From assembly GCA_902590505.1 (NCBI GenBank), contig CACIWZ010000002.1, forward strand, positions 124,001 to 188,000: a DNA stretch of 64,000 bases, given 5' to 3'. The notes under the pieces are model-generated. The model was not told where the DNA came from, made no database searches, and worked only from the letters and a program-made list of their open reading frames with translations. This DNA is from an uncultured Pelagibacteraceae bacterium. Its GTDB lineage: Bacteria > Pseudomonadota > Alphaproteobacteria > Pelagibacterales > Pelagibacteraceae. Below are positions 25,788 through 35,002 of the stretch, piece by piece. Every line of letters begins with the position of its first letter. Within the stretch, counting starts at the first letter, position 1. Both the position numbers and the translations under genes were made by a program.

Positions 25788-28553
25788 TCAATGTGCTTCT
25801 CCCCAATTATTGCCAGAATTAATACTTACCTCCAAAGGAATAGAAAACATATGGTGTTCAGAACTTGAAACCGAAACCATTGCATCTTTAATTAATTTTT
25901 TTACTTTGTTTTCATCTTTCCTAGAACATTCAAAAATTAGTTCATCATGAATTTGAAGTAACATTTTTACCATTTTGTTTTGTCCCAAAGTATTATCAAT
26001 CTTAATCATTGCGAGTCTAATTATATCTGCTGCAGAACCTTGTATCGGAGCATTAATTGCAGCTCTTTCTTGAAAGCTTCTTACACTAAAATTTTTATCA
26101 TTAATCCCTCTTAAATGAATTCTTCTGCCGAAGATATTTGTAACAAACCCCTGCTTTCTACAAATTTTAACAGTTGTTTGCATGTAATCTTTTATTTCAG
26201 GGAATTTTTTAAAATAAGAATTTATAAATTGTTGAGCATCATCATTTGAAACTGATATTTGTTTAGCAAGACCATACTGTGTGATGCCATAAATAATTCC
26301 AAAATTAATTGCTTTTGCTTTCCTTCTTTGATCCTCTGAAACTTTATTTATTGGTAAGTTAAAAACTTGGCTTGCTGTAAGGTTATGAATATCTTGATTT
26401 TCTTTAAAAGCTTTTTTTAATTCTTTGACATCTGCCATATCAGCGAGAATTCTCATTTCAATTTGATTGTAATCAGCAGAAATTAAAATATTATCTTTTT
26501 CCGCAACAAATGCCTTTCTTATTTCTTTTCCATCAGAAGTTTTTATTGGTATATTTTGTAAGTTTGGATCACTAGAGGCTAATCTACCAGTATTTGTAGC
26601 TGCTAGAAGAAATGACGTATGAACTCTATTTGTGTCTTTATTAATATGGTCTTGAAGAGCATCAGTGTAGGTACTTTTTAACTTTGAGACTTGTCTCCAT
26701 TCTAATACTAAATTAGGAAATCTATGGCCTGTCAAAGCTAAATCCTCTAATATTTTAGCGCTCGTAGCCAAACTACCCTTTTTTGTTTTTTTCAATTTTG
26801 CAATTTTAAGATCATTATAAATTATTTCACCAAGTTGTTTAGGAGATCCAATGTTAAATTCTTTTCCAGAAATTTTAAAAATTTCTTTCTCTATTTTTAT
26901 CAATCTTGCCTCAAATTTTTTTGATAATACTTTTAAATAATTATCATCAACCTTGACTCCACAGGTCTCTAATTTAGAGAGTATCTTAATCATAGGTTTT
27001 TCAAAAATTTCATAAATTTTATTGAGTTTTTCCTTTTCTACTCTTTCAGACAAAATTTGATATAATCTCAAAGTTACATCTGCATCTTCAGCTGCATATT
27101 CTGTAGCTTTGTCCAAATCCACTTCTGAAAATTTTAATTGTTTTTTTCCGGTTCCCACAAGATCCTTGTAAGAAATGGTTTTATGACCAAGATGTAATTC
27201 TGATAAAGTATCCATGTTGTGCCGATTATTTCCTGCATCTAATGTATATGAAAGCAACATTGTATCCTCAATCGAATTTAGCTCGACACCAGATTTTTTA
27301 AATATTATATAATCATATTTTATATTTTGACCCACCTTTTTAATACTTGGATCTTCCAAAATTGGTTTCATTTTTTTAATGACTAAATCTTTACTTAAAC
27401 ATTTATTTTTTTTATGTCCTACAGGTATATAGAAAGATTTATTAGGTGCATAACTCACTGAAATACCAACAAGTTCAGCCTCTTGAGGGTTTAATGAAGA
27501 TGTTTCTGTGTCTACTGAAATAATGCCTTTTGTGTTTAAATCCTTTATCAATTTGTCTAGATCTTTTTCTAAGATTATTTTTTTATATTGCTTTGTATTA
27601 ATTTTTGTTCCTTTTGTTGATTTATTTTCTAAACTAAATTTTTTTTCTCCTGGTTCACCATAAAAACTGATTGCTTGACTTAACAATCTATTAAACTCCA
27701 TATCTCTTAAAAAAGTGTAAAGTTTGTCTTTATTAATTTCTTTTATCAAAAATTCATTTGGATCATTTTTTATTGGAACATCATCTTTTAAAGTTACTAA
27801 TTTTTTACTAAGTAAAGCTTTATCTTTATTAGCTATTAAAGTTTCTCTCCTTTTATTTTGTTTAATTTCAGATGCTTTATCAAGTAGAGTATCTAAATCT
27901 TTATATTTGTTGATAAGCTCTGCAGCAGTCTTAACTCCAATTCCTGGTACTCCTGGAATATTATCTGATGAGTCTCCTGCTAGTGACTGGACATCTATTA
28001 CTTGCTTGGGTTTCACACCGAACTTTTCTTCAACTTCTTTCTCTCCAATAACTTTGCTTTTCATTGGATCAAATAACCTGATCTTTGTTGAAACTAATTG
28101 CATCAAATCTTTATCAGAAGAAATAACTGTGACTTTTGCTCCAGCATCAATAATCTTTTTTGAATATGTAGCTATTAAGTCGTCAGCTTCATAATTAAGA
28201 AGTTCTATTGATGGAAGATTAAAAGCCTCAACTGATTTTCTTATATACTCAAATTGAGGAGCTAAATCATCTGGTGCTTCGGCACGGTTAGCTTTATATT
28301 CGCTATAAATTTCATTTCTAAAATTTTTCCTTGCTGAGTCAAAAATTACTGCAAAATGTGATGGTTTATTTTCTGAGTCATCAGACCTGACATCTTCTAA
28401 AAGCTTGAATAACATAGAGCAAAATCCGCTTACCGCTCCAGTTGGAAGTCCATCACTCTTTCTTGATAAAGGAGGTAGAGCATAATAAGCTCTAAAAATA
28501 TATCCTGAGCCATCAACCAAATAAAAATGATCTGTTTTTTTTATTGTACTCAT
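25788..28553 (-). CDS. polA: DNA polymerase I
   Basis: The 921-residue enzyme has a 5'-nuclease domain (about 1-290), a 3'-5' exonuclease domain and a family A polymerase domain. SVDTETSSLNP carries the exonuclease carboxylates, so proofreading is probably intact. Polymerase motifs include TGRLASSDPNLQNIP, the O-helix RRKAKAINFGIIYG, and LLQIHDELIFEC with the catalytic aspartate. Length is close to E. coli Pol I. It fills gaps and removes primers in replication and repair. It is divergent from the ABC ATPase gene with about 42 bp between. Confidence 0.97.
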   Translation of the reverse strand: MSTIKKTDHFYLVDGSGYIFRAYYALPPLSRKSDGLPTGAVSGFCSMLFKLLEDVRSDDSENKPSHFAVIFDSARKNFRNEIYSEYKANRAEAPDDLAPQFEYIRKSVEAFNLPSIELLNYEADDLIATYSKKIIDAGAKVTVISSDKDLMQLVSTKIRLFDPMKSKVIGEKEVEEKFGVKPKQVIDVQSLAGDSSDNIPGVPGIGVKTAAELINKYKDLDTLLDKASEIKQNKRRETLIANKDKALLSKKLVTLKDDVPIKNDPNEFLIKEINKDKLYTFLRDMEFNRLLSQAISFYGEPGEKKFSLENKSTKGTKINTKQYKKIILEKDLDKLIKDLNTKGIISVDTETSSLNPQEAELVGISVSYAPNKSFYIPVGHKKNKCLSKDLVIKKMKPILEDPSIKKVGQNIKYDYIIFKKSGVELNSIEDTMLLSYTLDAGNNRHNMDTLSELHLGHKTISYKDLVGTGKKQLKFSEVDLDKATEYAAEDADVTLRLYQILSERVEKEKLNKIYEIFEKPMIKILSKLETCGVKVDDNYLKVLSKKFEARLIKIEKEIFKISGKEFNIGSPKQLGEIIYNDLKIAKLKKTKKGSLATSAKILEDLALTGHRFPNLVLEWRQVSKLKSTYTDALQDHINKDTNRVHTSFLLAATNTGRLASSDPNLQNIPIKTSDGKEIRKAFVAEKDNILISADYNQIEMRILADMADVKELKKAFKENQDIHNLTASQVFNLPINKVSEDQRRKAKAINFGIIYGITQYGLAKQISVSNDDAQQFINSYFKKFPEIKDYMQTTVKICRKQGFVTNIFGRRIHLRGINDKNFSVRSFQERAAINAPIQGSAADIIRLAMIKIDNTLGQNKMVKMLLQIHDELIFECSRKDENKVKKLIKDAMVSVSSSEHHMFSIPLEVSINSGNNWGEAH

Positions 28554-28595
28554 ATATACATATTACATTGAATTTTAATCTATTTATAAAAAAGA

Positions 28596-29525
28596 ATGAA
28601 TAAATTTGCCTTAACTGTTGAGAATCTTACAAAGATATACTCCAACTCTAAAAACAAAAAACAAAACAAAGCATTAAATGAATTAAATTTTAATGTAAAA
28701 CAAGGTGAAGTTTTTGGGCTGCTTGGTCCCAACGGAGCAGGAAAAACAACATTTTTAAGTATTCTAGGTGGCGCTGTTACAAAGACAAGTGGTAAAGTTA
28801 ATGTGTGGGGTTTTGATTTAGATAAAAATCCTCGTCAGGTAAGGGCATCAATAGGAATAGTGCCTCAAGAAGTAAATCTAGATGCTTTTTTTAGTCCCAA
28901 AAAACTATTAGAACTTCAAGCTGGGTTATACGGAGTAACAAGAAAAAATAGAATTACTGACTTGATACTTAAAATGGTATCTCTCCAGGATAAAGCTAAT
29001 GCTTATTCTAGAAGCTTATCTGGAGGTATGAAAAGAAGATTACTTATTGCTAAAGCAATGGTACATCAACCACCAATTCTAGTTTTAGACGAACCCACTG
29101 CTGGCGTGGATGTTGAACTTAGAAATAACTTATGGGAAAATGTAAAAGAGCTCAATAACGAGGGTGTTACGATAATATTAACTACACATTATCTTATCGA
29201 AGCTCAAGAAATGTGTGATCGAATAGCTATTATAGATAAAGGTAATTTAGTTGCATTAGACACTACTGAAAGATTGCTAGAGCGAATTAAAACTAAAAAA
29301 ATTAATTTTAAAGTAAAAAATATTGATTTAGAAAGAAAATTATTTATAGAAGATGCAAAGTTTAAAATAATAAACAAAAATATAGTTTCAGTTACATATG
29401 AAAAAGATTCTTTAGATTTTAGCGAGATAGTTAATTATCTAAATAAAAATAATATTGAAATTAAGGATATTTCCACTGAAGATGGCGATTTAGAAGATGT
29501 TTTTGTACAATTAACAAAACACTAG
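28596..29525 (+). CDS. ABC-2 type transporter ATP-binding protein (orphan)
   Basis: The 309-residue protein is an ABC ATPase: Walker A in GLLGPNGAGKTT, signature SLSGGMKRRLLIAKAM, Walker B in ILVLDEPTAGVD, and H-loop in TTHYLIEAQE. A C-terminal extension of about 90 residues fits the CcmA/NatA branch of ABC-2 exporters. Its usual permease partner is not adjacent; the next gene is bioY. The substrate is therefore unknown, and the partner must be encoded elsewhere. Confidence 0.9.
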   Translation: MNKFALTVENLTKIYSNSKNKKQNKALNELNFNVKQGEVFGLLGPNGAGKTTFLSILGGAVTKTSGKVNVWGFDLDKNPRQVRASIGIVPQEVNLDAFFSPKKLLELQAGLYGVTRKNRITDLILKMVSLQDKANAYSRSLSGGMKRRLLIAKAMVHQPPILVLDEPTAGVDVELRNNLWENVKELNNEGVTIILTTHYLIEAQEMCDRIAIIDKGNLVALDTTERLLERIKTKKINFKVKNIDLERKLFIEDAKFKIINKNIVSVTYEKDSLDFSEIVNYLNKNNIEIKDISTEDGDLEDVFVQLTKH

Positions 29526-29527
29526 AT

Positions 29528-29548
29528 TTTAGCTTAAAAAAAGCTAAA
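29528..29548. repeat. 8-bp hairpin between the ABC ATPase and bioY
   Basis: TTTAGCTT (29528-29535) and AAGCTAAA (29541-29548) pair around AAAAA, just after the ATPase stop, and a third AAGCTAA follows before the bioY ATG. There is no T-run, so it is a weak terminator or an operator rather than a clear terminator. No BioR-type palindrome is seen. Confidence 0.35.
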
Positions 29549-29556
29549 TTAAGCTA

Positions 29557-30108
29557 ATGGAATTTGTAAAAAGTTTAAAACAAGCAAAATTTATAAAATA
29601 TATATTTGTCGCTTTAATTGGTTCAATACTTTTGGCAATATCCTCTAAAATTAAAATCCCTTTTTATCCTGTGCCGATGACAATGCAAACATTTGTTGTA
29701 TTGCTGATAGGTATCACTCTAGGTTGGAAACTTGCTGTAGCTACAATTTCGTTATACTTGTTTGAAGGTATTATAGGCTTACCAGTTTTTTCGGGCACAC
29801 CTGAAAAAGGTGTTGGTTTAGTATATTTTGTAGGACCTACAATGGGTTACCTAATTGGTTTTATTGTTACAGGATATTTAGCCGGTAAATTTATTTACGA
29901 TAACAACTTAATCAAAACTTTTTTAAAACTAAGTTTAGCAACAAGTTTTATTTATATTTTAGGAATGCTTTGGTTAGGAAATTTGATTGGTTGGGAAAAA
30001 CCAATATTTGAGCTTGGAGCTCAACCTTTTTTATTGGCTGAGTTATTTAAAATTTTGATTGCAACTCTAATGGTAAAACAGTTTAAAAGATTTAGGAAAT
30101 TTTTTTAA
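29557..30108 (+). CDS. bioY: Biotin transporter BioY
   Basis: The 183-residue protein has about six membrane helices and the BioY segments IKIPFYPVPMTMQTFVVLLIG and FVGPTMGYLIGFIVTGYLAG. BioY is the substrate-binding subunit of energy-coupling-factor biotin importers. No EcfA or EcfT gene is adjacent, so it may act as a solitary BioY, as described in other alphaproteobacteria, or use components encoded elsewhere. Its presence suggests reliance on external biotin. It ends 2 bp before the convergent regA gene. Confidence 0.92.
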   Translation: MEFVKSLKQAKFIKYIFVALIGSILLAISSKIKIPFYPVPMTMQTFVVLLIGITLGWKLAVATISLYLFEGIIGLPVFSGTPEKGVGLVYFVGPTMGYLIGFIVTGYLAGKFIYDNNLIKTFLKLSLATSFIYILGMLWLGNLIGWEKPIFELGAQPFLLAELFKILIATLMVKQFKRFRKFF

Positions 30109-30110
30109 AT

Positions 30111-30683
30111 TTATCTTGGAGACCTTTTAGAGAGGATTCTTTGTAATGTTCTTCTGTGCATCTTAAGTCTTCTAGCTGTTTCTGAAACATTTCTATTGCA
30201 TAATTCAAAAACTCTATGAATATGCTCCCACTTTACTCTATCAGCTGACATTGGATTTTCTGGAGGTTTTGCTTTCGAATCGGGCGAGGCTAACAATGCG
30301 GCCTCAACATCATCTGCATCAACAGGTTTGGCTATATAATCGATAGCTCCATCCTTAACAGCTGCTACAGCTGTGGGTAGATTCCCGTAACCCGTTAACA
30401 TTACAATTCTGCTTTCTTTTTTGTTTTTGTATAGTTCTTTTACTACGTCCAGTCCGCTTCCATCTTCTAATCTTAAGTCTACCACTGCAAAAGCCGTAGG
30501 AGCTGTTTTAGCTATGTTAAGTCCTTCAGCAACGGTTTTAGCCTCTTTTACTTGAAAACCTTTCTTTTCCATAGCTCTAGCAAGTCTTCCTCTGAGCGGG
30601 TCGTCATCATCAAGAATAAGAAGTGATTTATCAGCAAAGTCTGCTAATTTTAGCTGCTCTGATACGTTTTTCTGTGACCTCAT
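30111..30683 (-). CDS. regA: Response regulator RegA/ActR/PrrA
   Basis: The 190-residue protein has a receiver domain (D69 in VVDLRLEDGSG, conserved lysine in YIAKPVDA) and a Fis-type helix-turn-helix at about 164-185, ending HRRTLQRILSKRSPR. This C-terminus is almost invariant in RegA-type regulators, the global redox regulators of alphaproteobacteria. The cognate sensor gene lies about 4.3 kb away beyond a polyamine operon rather than adjacent, and no senC is present between them. A 9-bp repeat at the start duplicates the ATG and ribosome site. Confidence 0.93.
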   Translation of the reverse strand: MRSQKNVSEQLKLADFADKSLLILDDDDPLRGRLARAMEKKGFQVKEAKTVAEGLNIAKTAPTAFAVVDLRLEDGSGLDVVKELYKNKKESRIVMLTGYGNLPTAVAAVKDGAIDYIAKPVDADDVEAALLASPDSKAKPPENPMSADRVKWEHIHRVFELCNRNVSETARRLKMHRRTLQRILSKRSPR

Positions 30684-30693
30684 ATGACCTCAT
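30675..30693 (-). repeat. Tandem 9-bp repeat over the regA start codon
   Basis: TGACCTCAT occurs at 30675-30683 and 30685-30693 with a 10-bp period. On the minus strand each copy reads ATGAGGTCA, so the upstream copy provides both a GAGG ribosome site for the real regA start and an out-of-frame ATG opening a 20-codon reading frame that overlaps regA. Confidence 0.5.
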
Positions 30694-30755
30694 GTAGGTA
30701 CTGTTGACAAAATTTCAACACGACAAAAATGTCCTTTTTTCCTTTACATAAAGCT

Positions 30756-30792
30756 AAAAAAACCTTAAACGCAAAATAAATAAGGTTTTTTT
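30756..30792 (+). promoter_or_regulatory. Terminator-like hairpin in the leader of the polyamine operon
   Basis: A perfect 12-bp stem, AAAAAAACCTTA (30756-30767) with TAAGGTTTTTTT (30781-30792), surrounds a 13-nt loop and runs into a T-tract. It lies about 50 bp upstream of the decarboxylase ATG. It has the form of an intrinsic terminator, so it may attenuate the operon or end a short leader RNA. The rest of the 161-bp gap shows only a TTGACA at 30703 and a GAGGG ribosome site. Confidence 0.5.
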
Positions 30793-30844
30793 TATTAAAT
30801 TTTTTAAAAAATCTTTGTGTAATTTAACGCGAGGGACACATGAA

Positions 30845-32026
30845 ATGGGAAAATTTAAAACAGTTAACGAATTAGTTAACTCACTACAACCAGATTACCC
30901 CGTATACTGTTTACGGCTTAACGAGATTAAAAAATCTGTAAAATTTTTTAAGGATAATTTTCCAGGTAAAGTTCTGTATGCAGTAAAAACGAATCCAAAT
31001 GAAAAAATTATCAAACAAATTATTAATAATGGGATTGATGAATTTGATGTCGCCTCCCTGAATGAAATTAAACTAATCAAGAAGATAAAACCGGAAGCTA
31101 AATTACATTTTATGCACACTATAAAAAGTAAAGAAAGTATTGCATCAGCATACTTAGATTACGGAGTTAAAAGTTTTTCCTTGGATAGTAAAGATGAATT
31201 GAGAAAAATTTTAGAGGCAACTAATCAAGCAAAAGATTTAGAATTATTTGTTAGAATTGCAATTTCAAATGAGCATGCAGAAATAGATCTGTCAAGAAAA
31301 TTTGGTGCTCTTCCTTCTGAGGCTTTAGGTTTGGTGAGATTGTGTAAAGAGCATTCTAAAAAGCTTGGAATAAGTTTTCACGTTGGCTCTCAATGCATGC
31401 ATAAAATTTCTTACTCAAAAGGAATTCGTGAGATCGGAAACATAATTAAAAAAACAAAAATAATTCCTAATACTATTAATGTTGGTGGAGGTTTTCCATC
31501 AATATACCCAGATTTAAATCCTGAGCCATTAATTAATTATATGAATGAAATTAAAAAGGAACTTAGTAACCTGAAACTAAGTAAGTTGCCTGAAATTATA
31601 TGTGAACCAGGAAGAGCGCTAGTGGCAGAGAGCGGTTCTACAATTGTCAAAGTTATTTTAAGAAAAAAAAATAATCTTTACATCAACGATGGTACTTACG
31701 GATCTTTATTTGATGCAGGTGGGCCAAATTTTGTTTTACCAACGAAAATGATTACAGATGGTAGAATCCAGTCTAAAAAATTGACAGCATTCAGTTTTTT
31801 TGGACCAACATGTGATGGTTTAGATTATATGAAAGGTCCTTTTTTGTTACCTAATAATATTAAAGAAGGAGACTATATTGAGTTAGGTCAGCTAGGAGCA
31901 TACAGTCTTACTTTCAGAACAAACTTCAATGGTTTTTATTCAAATGAAATTCACGAATTAAGTGACAAACCAATTATATCTATGTACGATGATACAAATG
32001 ATAAAGTCGGTTCTTTAGTAGCTTAA
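30845..32026 (+). CDS. Ornithine/lysine decarboxylase-family enzyme (group IV, PLP)
   Basis: The 393-residue enzyme has the alanine-racemase-like fold of eukaryotic-type ornithine decarboxylases. The PLP lysine is K48 in YAVKTN, FDVASLNEI follows, and the active-site pair C323-D324 is in FGPTCDGLDY. It should convert ornithine to putrescine (or lysine to cadaverine). I chose the ATG at 30845 over an in-frame TTG at 30815 because GAGGG sits 9 bp before it and homologues begin here. It leads a tightly packed four-gene polyamine operon and overlaps the next gene by one base. Confidence 0.9.
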   Translation: MGKFKTVNELVNSLQPDYPVYCLRLNEIKKSVKFFKDNFPGKVLYAVKTNPNEKIIKQIINNGIDEFDVASLNEIKLIKKIKPEAKLHFMHTIKSKESIASAYLDYGVKSFSLDSKDELRKILEATNQAKDLELFVRIAISNEHAEIDLSRKFGALPSEALGLVRLCKEHSKKLGISFHVGSQCMHKISYSKGIREIGNIIKKTKIIPNTINVGGGFPSIYPDLNPEPLINYMNEIKKELSNLKLSKLPEIICEPGRALVAESGSTIVKVILRKKNNLYINDGTYGSLFDAGGPNFVLPTKMITDGRIQSKKLTAFSFFGPTCDGLDYMKGPFLLPNNIKEGDYIELGQLGAYSLTFRTNFNGFYSNEIHELSDKPIISMYDDTNDKVGSLVA

Positions 32027-33072
32027 TGAATAAAAAAAATAGTCCAAACATCGGACACAACAAAAAATCTCTACTTAATTCTCCTATTGAACATATTGAT
32101 ATAAAATCTTTTGATGCTCGTAAAATTATTGATGGAATGAGTAAAATGTCTTTCACCTCAAGAGATACAGCTAGAGCAGCAGGCATTTATAATGAGATGC
32201 TTGAGGACAAAAATTGTTCAATTTTTTTAACAATAGCGGGATCGACTTCTGCAGGCGGATGTATGGATTTATATACCGATTTAGTAAAACATAATATGGT
32301 TGATGCTATTGTGGCTACAGGGGCCTCAATCATTGATATGGACTTTTTTGAAGCTCTAGGTTTTAAGCATTATCAAGGATCTCAGTTTCAGGACGATACT
32401 GAATTAAGAAATAACTATATTGATAGAATATATGACACATACATAGATGAGGAGGAGTTACAAGCATGTGATAAAACTATATGTGAAATTGCTAATTCAC
32501 TTAAACCAAAACCATATACATCAAGAGAATTCATAAAAGAACTTGGAAAATACTTAAAAAAAAATGCAAAAAAGAGAGACTCATTAATAGAGTCGGCTTA
32601 TGACAACAATGTTCCAATTTTTTGCCCAGCTTTTACTGACAGCTCTGCAGGATTTGGACTTGTAATGCATCAAGAACAGAATCCTAAAAATCATATTACT
32701 ATTGACTCAATTAGAGAGTTTAGAGAGTTAACTGAAATTAAACTCAAATCTAAACAATCAGGATTATTGATGGTTGGAGGTGGAGTGCCTAAAAATTTTA
32801 TTCAAGATACTGTAGTTTGTGCAGAGTTATTAGGTAAAAAAGTGGATATGCATAAGTATGCTATTCAAATAACTGTAGCAGATACAAGAGACGGTGCTTG
32901 CAGCAGTTCTACTCTTAAAGAGGCAAGCTCATGGGGTAAAGTAGATGTGACGAAGGAACAAATGGTTTTTGCTGAAGCTACAAGCGTTTTACCCCTTATA
33001 GCAAGCGATGCTTATCATCGTAAGCATTGGCAAGCAAGACAAAAAAGAAATTTTCAAAATTTATTCAATTAA
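32026..33072 (+). CDS. Deoxyhypusine-synthase-family protein (probable homospermidine synthase)
   Basis: The 348-residue protein belongs to the deoxyhypusine synthase family. The catalytic lysine is K305 in EASSWGKVDV, and the NAD-binding regions include IAGSTSAGG, DAIVATGAS and GGGVPKNF. Bacteria lack eIF5A, the eukaryotic substrate, and bacterial members are known to make homospermidine from putrescine. Placement between a decarboxylase and the agmatine-to-putrescine genes supports a homospermidine or spermidine-type role. The upstream stop and this ATG overlap as TAATG; the next gene begins 6 bp after. Confidence 0.9.
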   Translation: MNKKNSPNIGHNKKSLLNSPIEHIDIKSFDARKIIDGMSKMSFTSRDTARAAGIYNEMLEDKNCSIFLTIAGSTSAGGCMDLYTDLVKHNMVDAIVATGASIIDMDFFEALGFKHYQGSQFQDDTELRNNYIDRIYDTYIDEEELQACDKTICEIANSLKPKPYTSREFIKELGKYLKKNAKKRDSLIESAYDNNVPIFCPAFTDSSAGFGLVMHQEQNPKNHITIDSIREFRELTEIKLKSKQSGLLMVGGGVPKNFIQDTVVCAELLGKKVDMHKYAIQITVADTRDGACSSSTLKEASSWGKVDVTKEQMVFAEATSVLPLIASDAYHRKHWQARQKRNFQNLFN

Positions 33073-33078
33073 AATAAA

Positions 33079-33954
33079 ATGAGTAAAACAAAGATAGCAT
33101 TAGTGCAGATGAAAATGTCGTCTGATCTAAAAAAAAATATCCAAAATGCAGCAAACAAAATTAAAATTGCAGCAAAAAAAGGAGCTAAAGTTATTTGTTT
33201 ACCAGAGTTATTTTTAACAAAATATTTCTGCCAAGTTGAAAATCATAAAAACTTTAATTTAGCTGAAAAAATACCTGGGCCTAAGAGTCATTTATTTTCT
33301 TTGCTTGCTAAAGAACTCAAAATTATTTTGATCATCTCACTTTTTGAGAAAAAAACCTCTGGGCTTTATCATAATAGTAGTATTGTGATTAATGAAAAAG
33401 GCAAAATTTTAGGGAAATATAGAAAAATGCATATTCCTGATGATCCACAATTTTATGAGAAGTTTTATTTTACTCCTGGAGATTTAGGTTTCAAATCTTT
33501 TAAAACTTCCAAAGGAAATTTAGGAACCTTAATTTGCTGGGATCAATGGTTTCCTGAGGCAGCAAGATTAACTGCGCTTAAAGGAGCAGAAATTATTTTT
33601 TATCCGACTGCTATTGGATGGCATCCAAAAGAAAAAAAGAAATTTGGTAAGTCACAGCTAAACTCATGGCTTTCAATTCAGAGATCTCACGCAATAGCTA
33701 ATGGCGTTTATGTTGCTGCAATAAATAGAGTAGGAACTGAAAAACAAGGTAACAAAAAGATAGAGTTCTGGGGTAATAGTGTGATGTTTGATCCAAGTGG
33801 TAACATTGTAAAAAAAGCCAATTTAAAAGAAAATATTTTAATTTGTGAAATTGATTTCAAAAAGGTAGAGACATCTAGACAGCATTGGCCTTTTTTTAGG
33901 GATAGAAGAATAGACTATTATAAGGGACTGCTTAAAAATCCAAGGGATGCCTAG
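33079..33954 (+). CDS. aguB: N-carbamoylputrescine amidase
   Basis: The 291-residue nitrilase-fold enzyme has the Glu-Lys-Cys triad as E43 (CLPELF), K116 (YRKMHIPDD) and C153 (LICWDQWFPE). The segments YFTPGDLGF and YPTAIGWHP are specific to N-carbamoylputrescine amidases, which release putrescine, CO2 and ammonia. It overlaps the agmatine deiminase gene by 8 bp, so both steps of the agmatine route are encoded together. Cytoplasmic. Confidence 0.95.
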   Translation: MSKTKIALVQMKMSSDLKKNIQNAANKIKIAAKKGAKVICLPELFLTKYFCQVENHKNFNLAEKIPGPKSHLFSLLAKELKIILIISLFEKKTSGLYHNSSIVINEKGKILGKYRKMHIPDDPQFYEKFYFTPGDLGFKSFKTSKGNLGTLICWDQWFPEAARLTALKGAEIIFYPTAIGWHPKEKKKFGKSQLNSWLSIQRSHAIANGVYVAAINRVGTEKQGNKKIEFWGNSVMFDPSGNIVKKANLKENILICEIDFKKVETSRQHWPFFRDRRIDYYKGLLKNPRDA

Positions 33955-34993
33955 AAAAATTAATTCCCTTTTCAGGATGCCCGCTGAGTGGGAAAAACAA
34001 CAATCTACGTTAATAGGATGGCCTCACAATAAAAATGATTGGCCAGGTAAGTTTAAAAATATTCCAAATGTATTTGCTAAAATAATTTCTAAAATTACCG
34101 AGACTCAAAAGGTAAATCTTTTGATCAAAAACTCTACATCTGAGAATACTGTAAAAAAATTACTTAAGAAAAATAATGCAAAAATACGTAATGTAAAATT
34201 TATAGTTTGTAAAACTGATAGAGTATGGATGAGAGATACAGGGCCAATCTTTATTAAAGATAAAAAAAATAAAAATATTTTATTAGATTGGAAGTTTAAT
34301 GGCTGGGCTAAATACAAAAATTATAGAGCAGATAATAAAGTCAGTTTGAATATAAAAAATCATTACAAAGGAAGTATCATTAGTCCAAAGTTTAATAAGA
34401 AATCAATAGTTCTTGAAGGGGGATCTATTGATGTAAATGGAAAGGGTTTATTGCTTACAACAAAAGAATGCTTGTTAAGTAAAATTCAACAAAGAAATTC
34501 TTTTTTAAAAATTAAGGACTATAATCATATCTTTAAAAAATTTTTTGGAGTAAAAAAGATTATTTGGCTTAACAAAGGTATAGAGGGAGATGATACTCAC
34601 GGTCACGTTGATGATATTGCTAGATTTGTAAAATATAATAAAGTTTTTCTTGCTTACGAAAATAATAAAAAAGATAAAAATTATAAAAATCTCAATGAAA
34701 ATTTTGAAATTTTAAAAAAAATTAAAATAAATTTTCCAAAAATAAAAATTAGGAAAATTCCAATGCCTAGACCTATTTATATAAATAAAGTGCGAGTTCC
34801 AGCATCATATCTTAATTTTTATATATTAAATAAATCAGTTTTGTTGCCTACATTCAAAGATCCAAAAGATAAGATAGTGATCAAAATTTTTAAAAAAGAG
34901 TTTAAAAATAGAAAAATTATTCCAATAGATTGTTCTGAATTAATTTGGGGTTTTGGAGCAATTCATTGTTTAACGCAACAGGAACCAAAATAA
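33947..34993 (+). CDS. aguA: Agmatine deiminase
   Basis: The 348-residue protein is an amidinotransferase-fold deiminase that turns agmatine into N-carbamoylputrescine. Marks are the N-terminal MPAEWEKQQSTLIGWPH, VWMRDTGPIFI, DDTHGHVDDIARF and the nucleophile C341 in GAIHCLTQQEPK. It is the last gene of the polyamine operon, and no arginine decarboxylase is seen in the window. A weak AT-rich inverted repeat follows the stop at 34994-35014. The convergent regB gene begins 9 bp beyond. Confidence 0.95.
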   Translation: MPRKINSLFRMPAEWEKQQSTLIGWPHNKNDWPGKFKNIPNVFAKIISKITETQKVNLLIKNSTSENTVKKLLKKNNAKIRNVKFIVCKTDRVWMRDTGPIFIKDKKNKNILLDWKFNGWAKYKNYRADNKVSLNIKNHYKGSIISPKFNKKSIVLEGGSIDVNGKGLLLTTKECLLSKIQQRNSFLKIKDYNHIFKKFFGVKKIIWLNKGIEGDDTHGHVDDIARFVKYNKVFLAYENNKKDKNYKNLNENFEILKKIKINFPKIKIRKIPMPRPIYINKVRVPASYLNFYILNKSVLLPTFKDPKDKIVIKIFKKEFKNRKIIPIDCSELIWGFGAIHCLTQQEPK

Positions 34994-35002
34994 ATTTTAC
35001 TT

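Noticed and set aside
27724-28194. 156-codon plus-strand frame inside polA
   Set aside because: It is wholly antisense to the conserved 5'-nuclease domain of polA, with Ser/Leu-rich noise typical of a reverse frame.
29526-29556. BioR operator upstream of bioY
   Set aside because: No TTATnnATAA-type palindrome is present; the small AGCT hairpin does not match.
30684-30844. speF-type ornithine decarboxylase leader RNA
   Set aside because: The gap is too short for the described motif and contains only one simple hairpin; kept instead as a terminator-like leader element.
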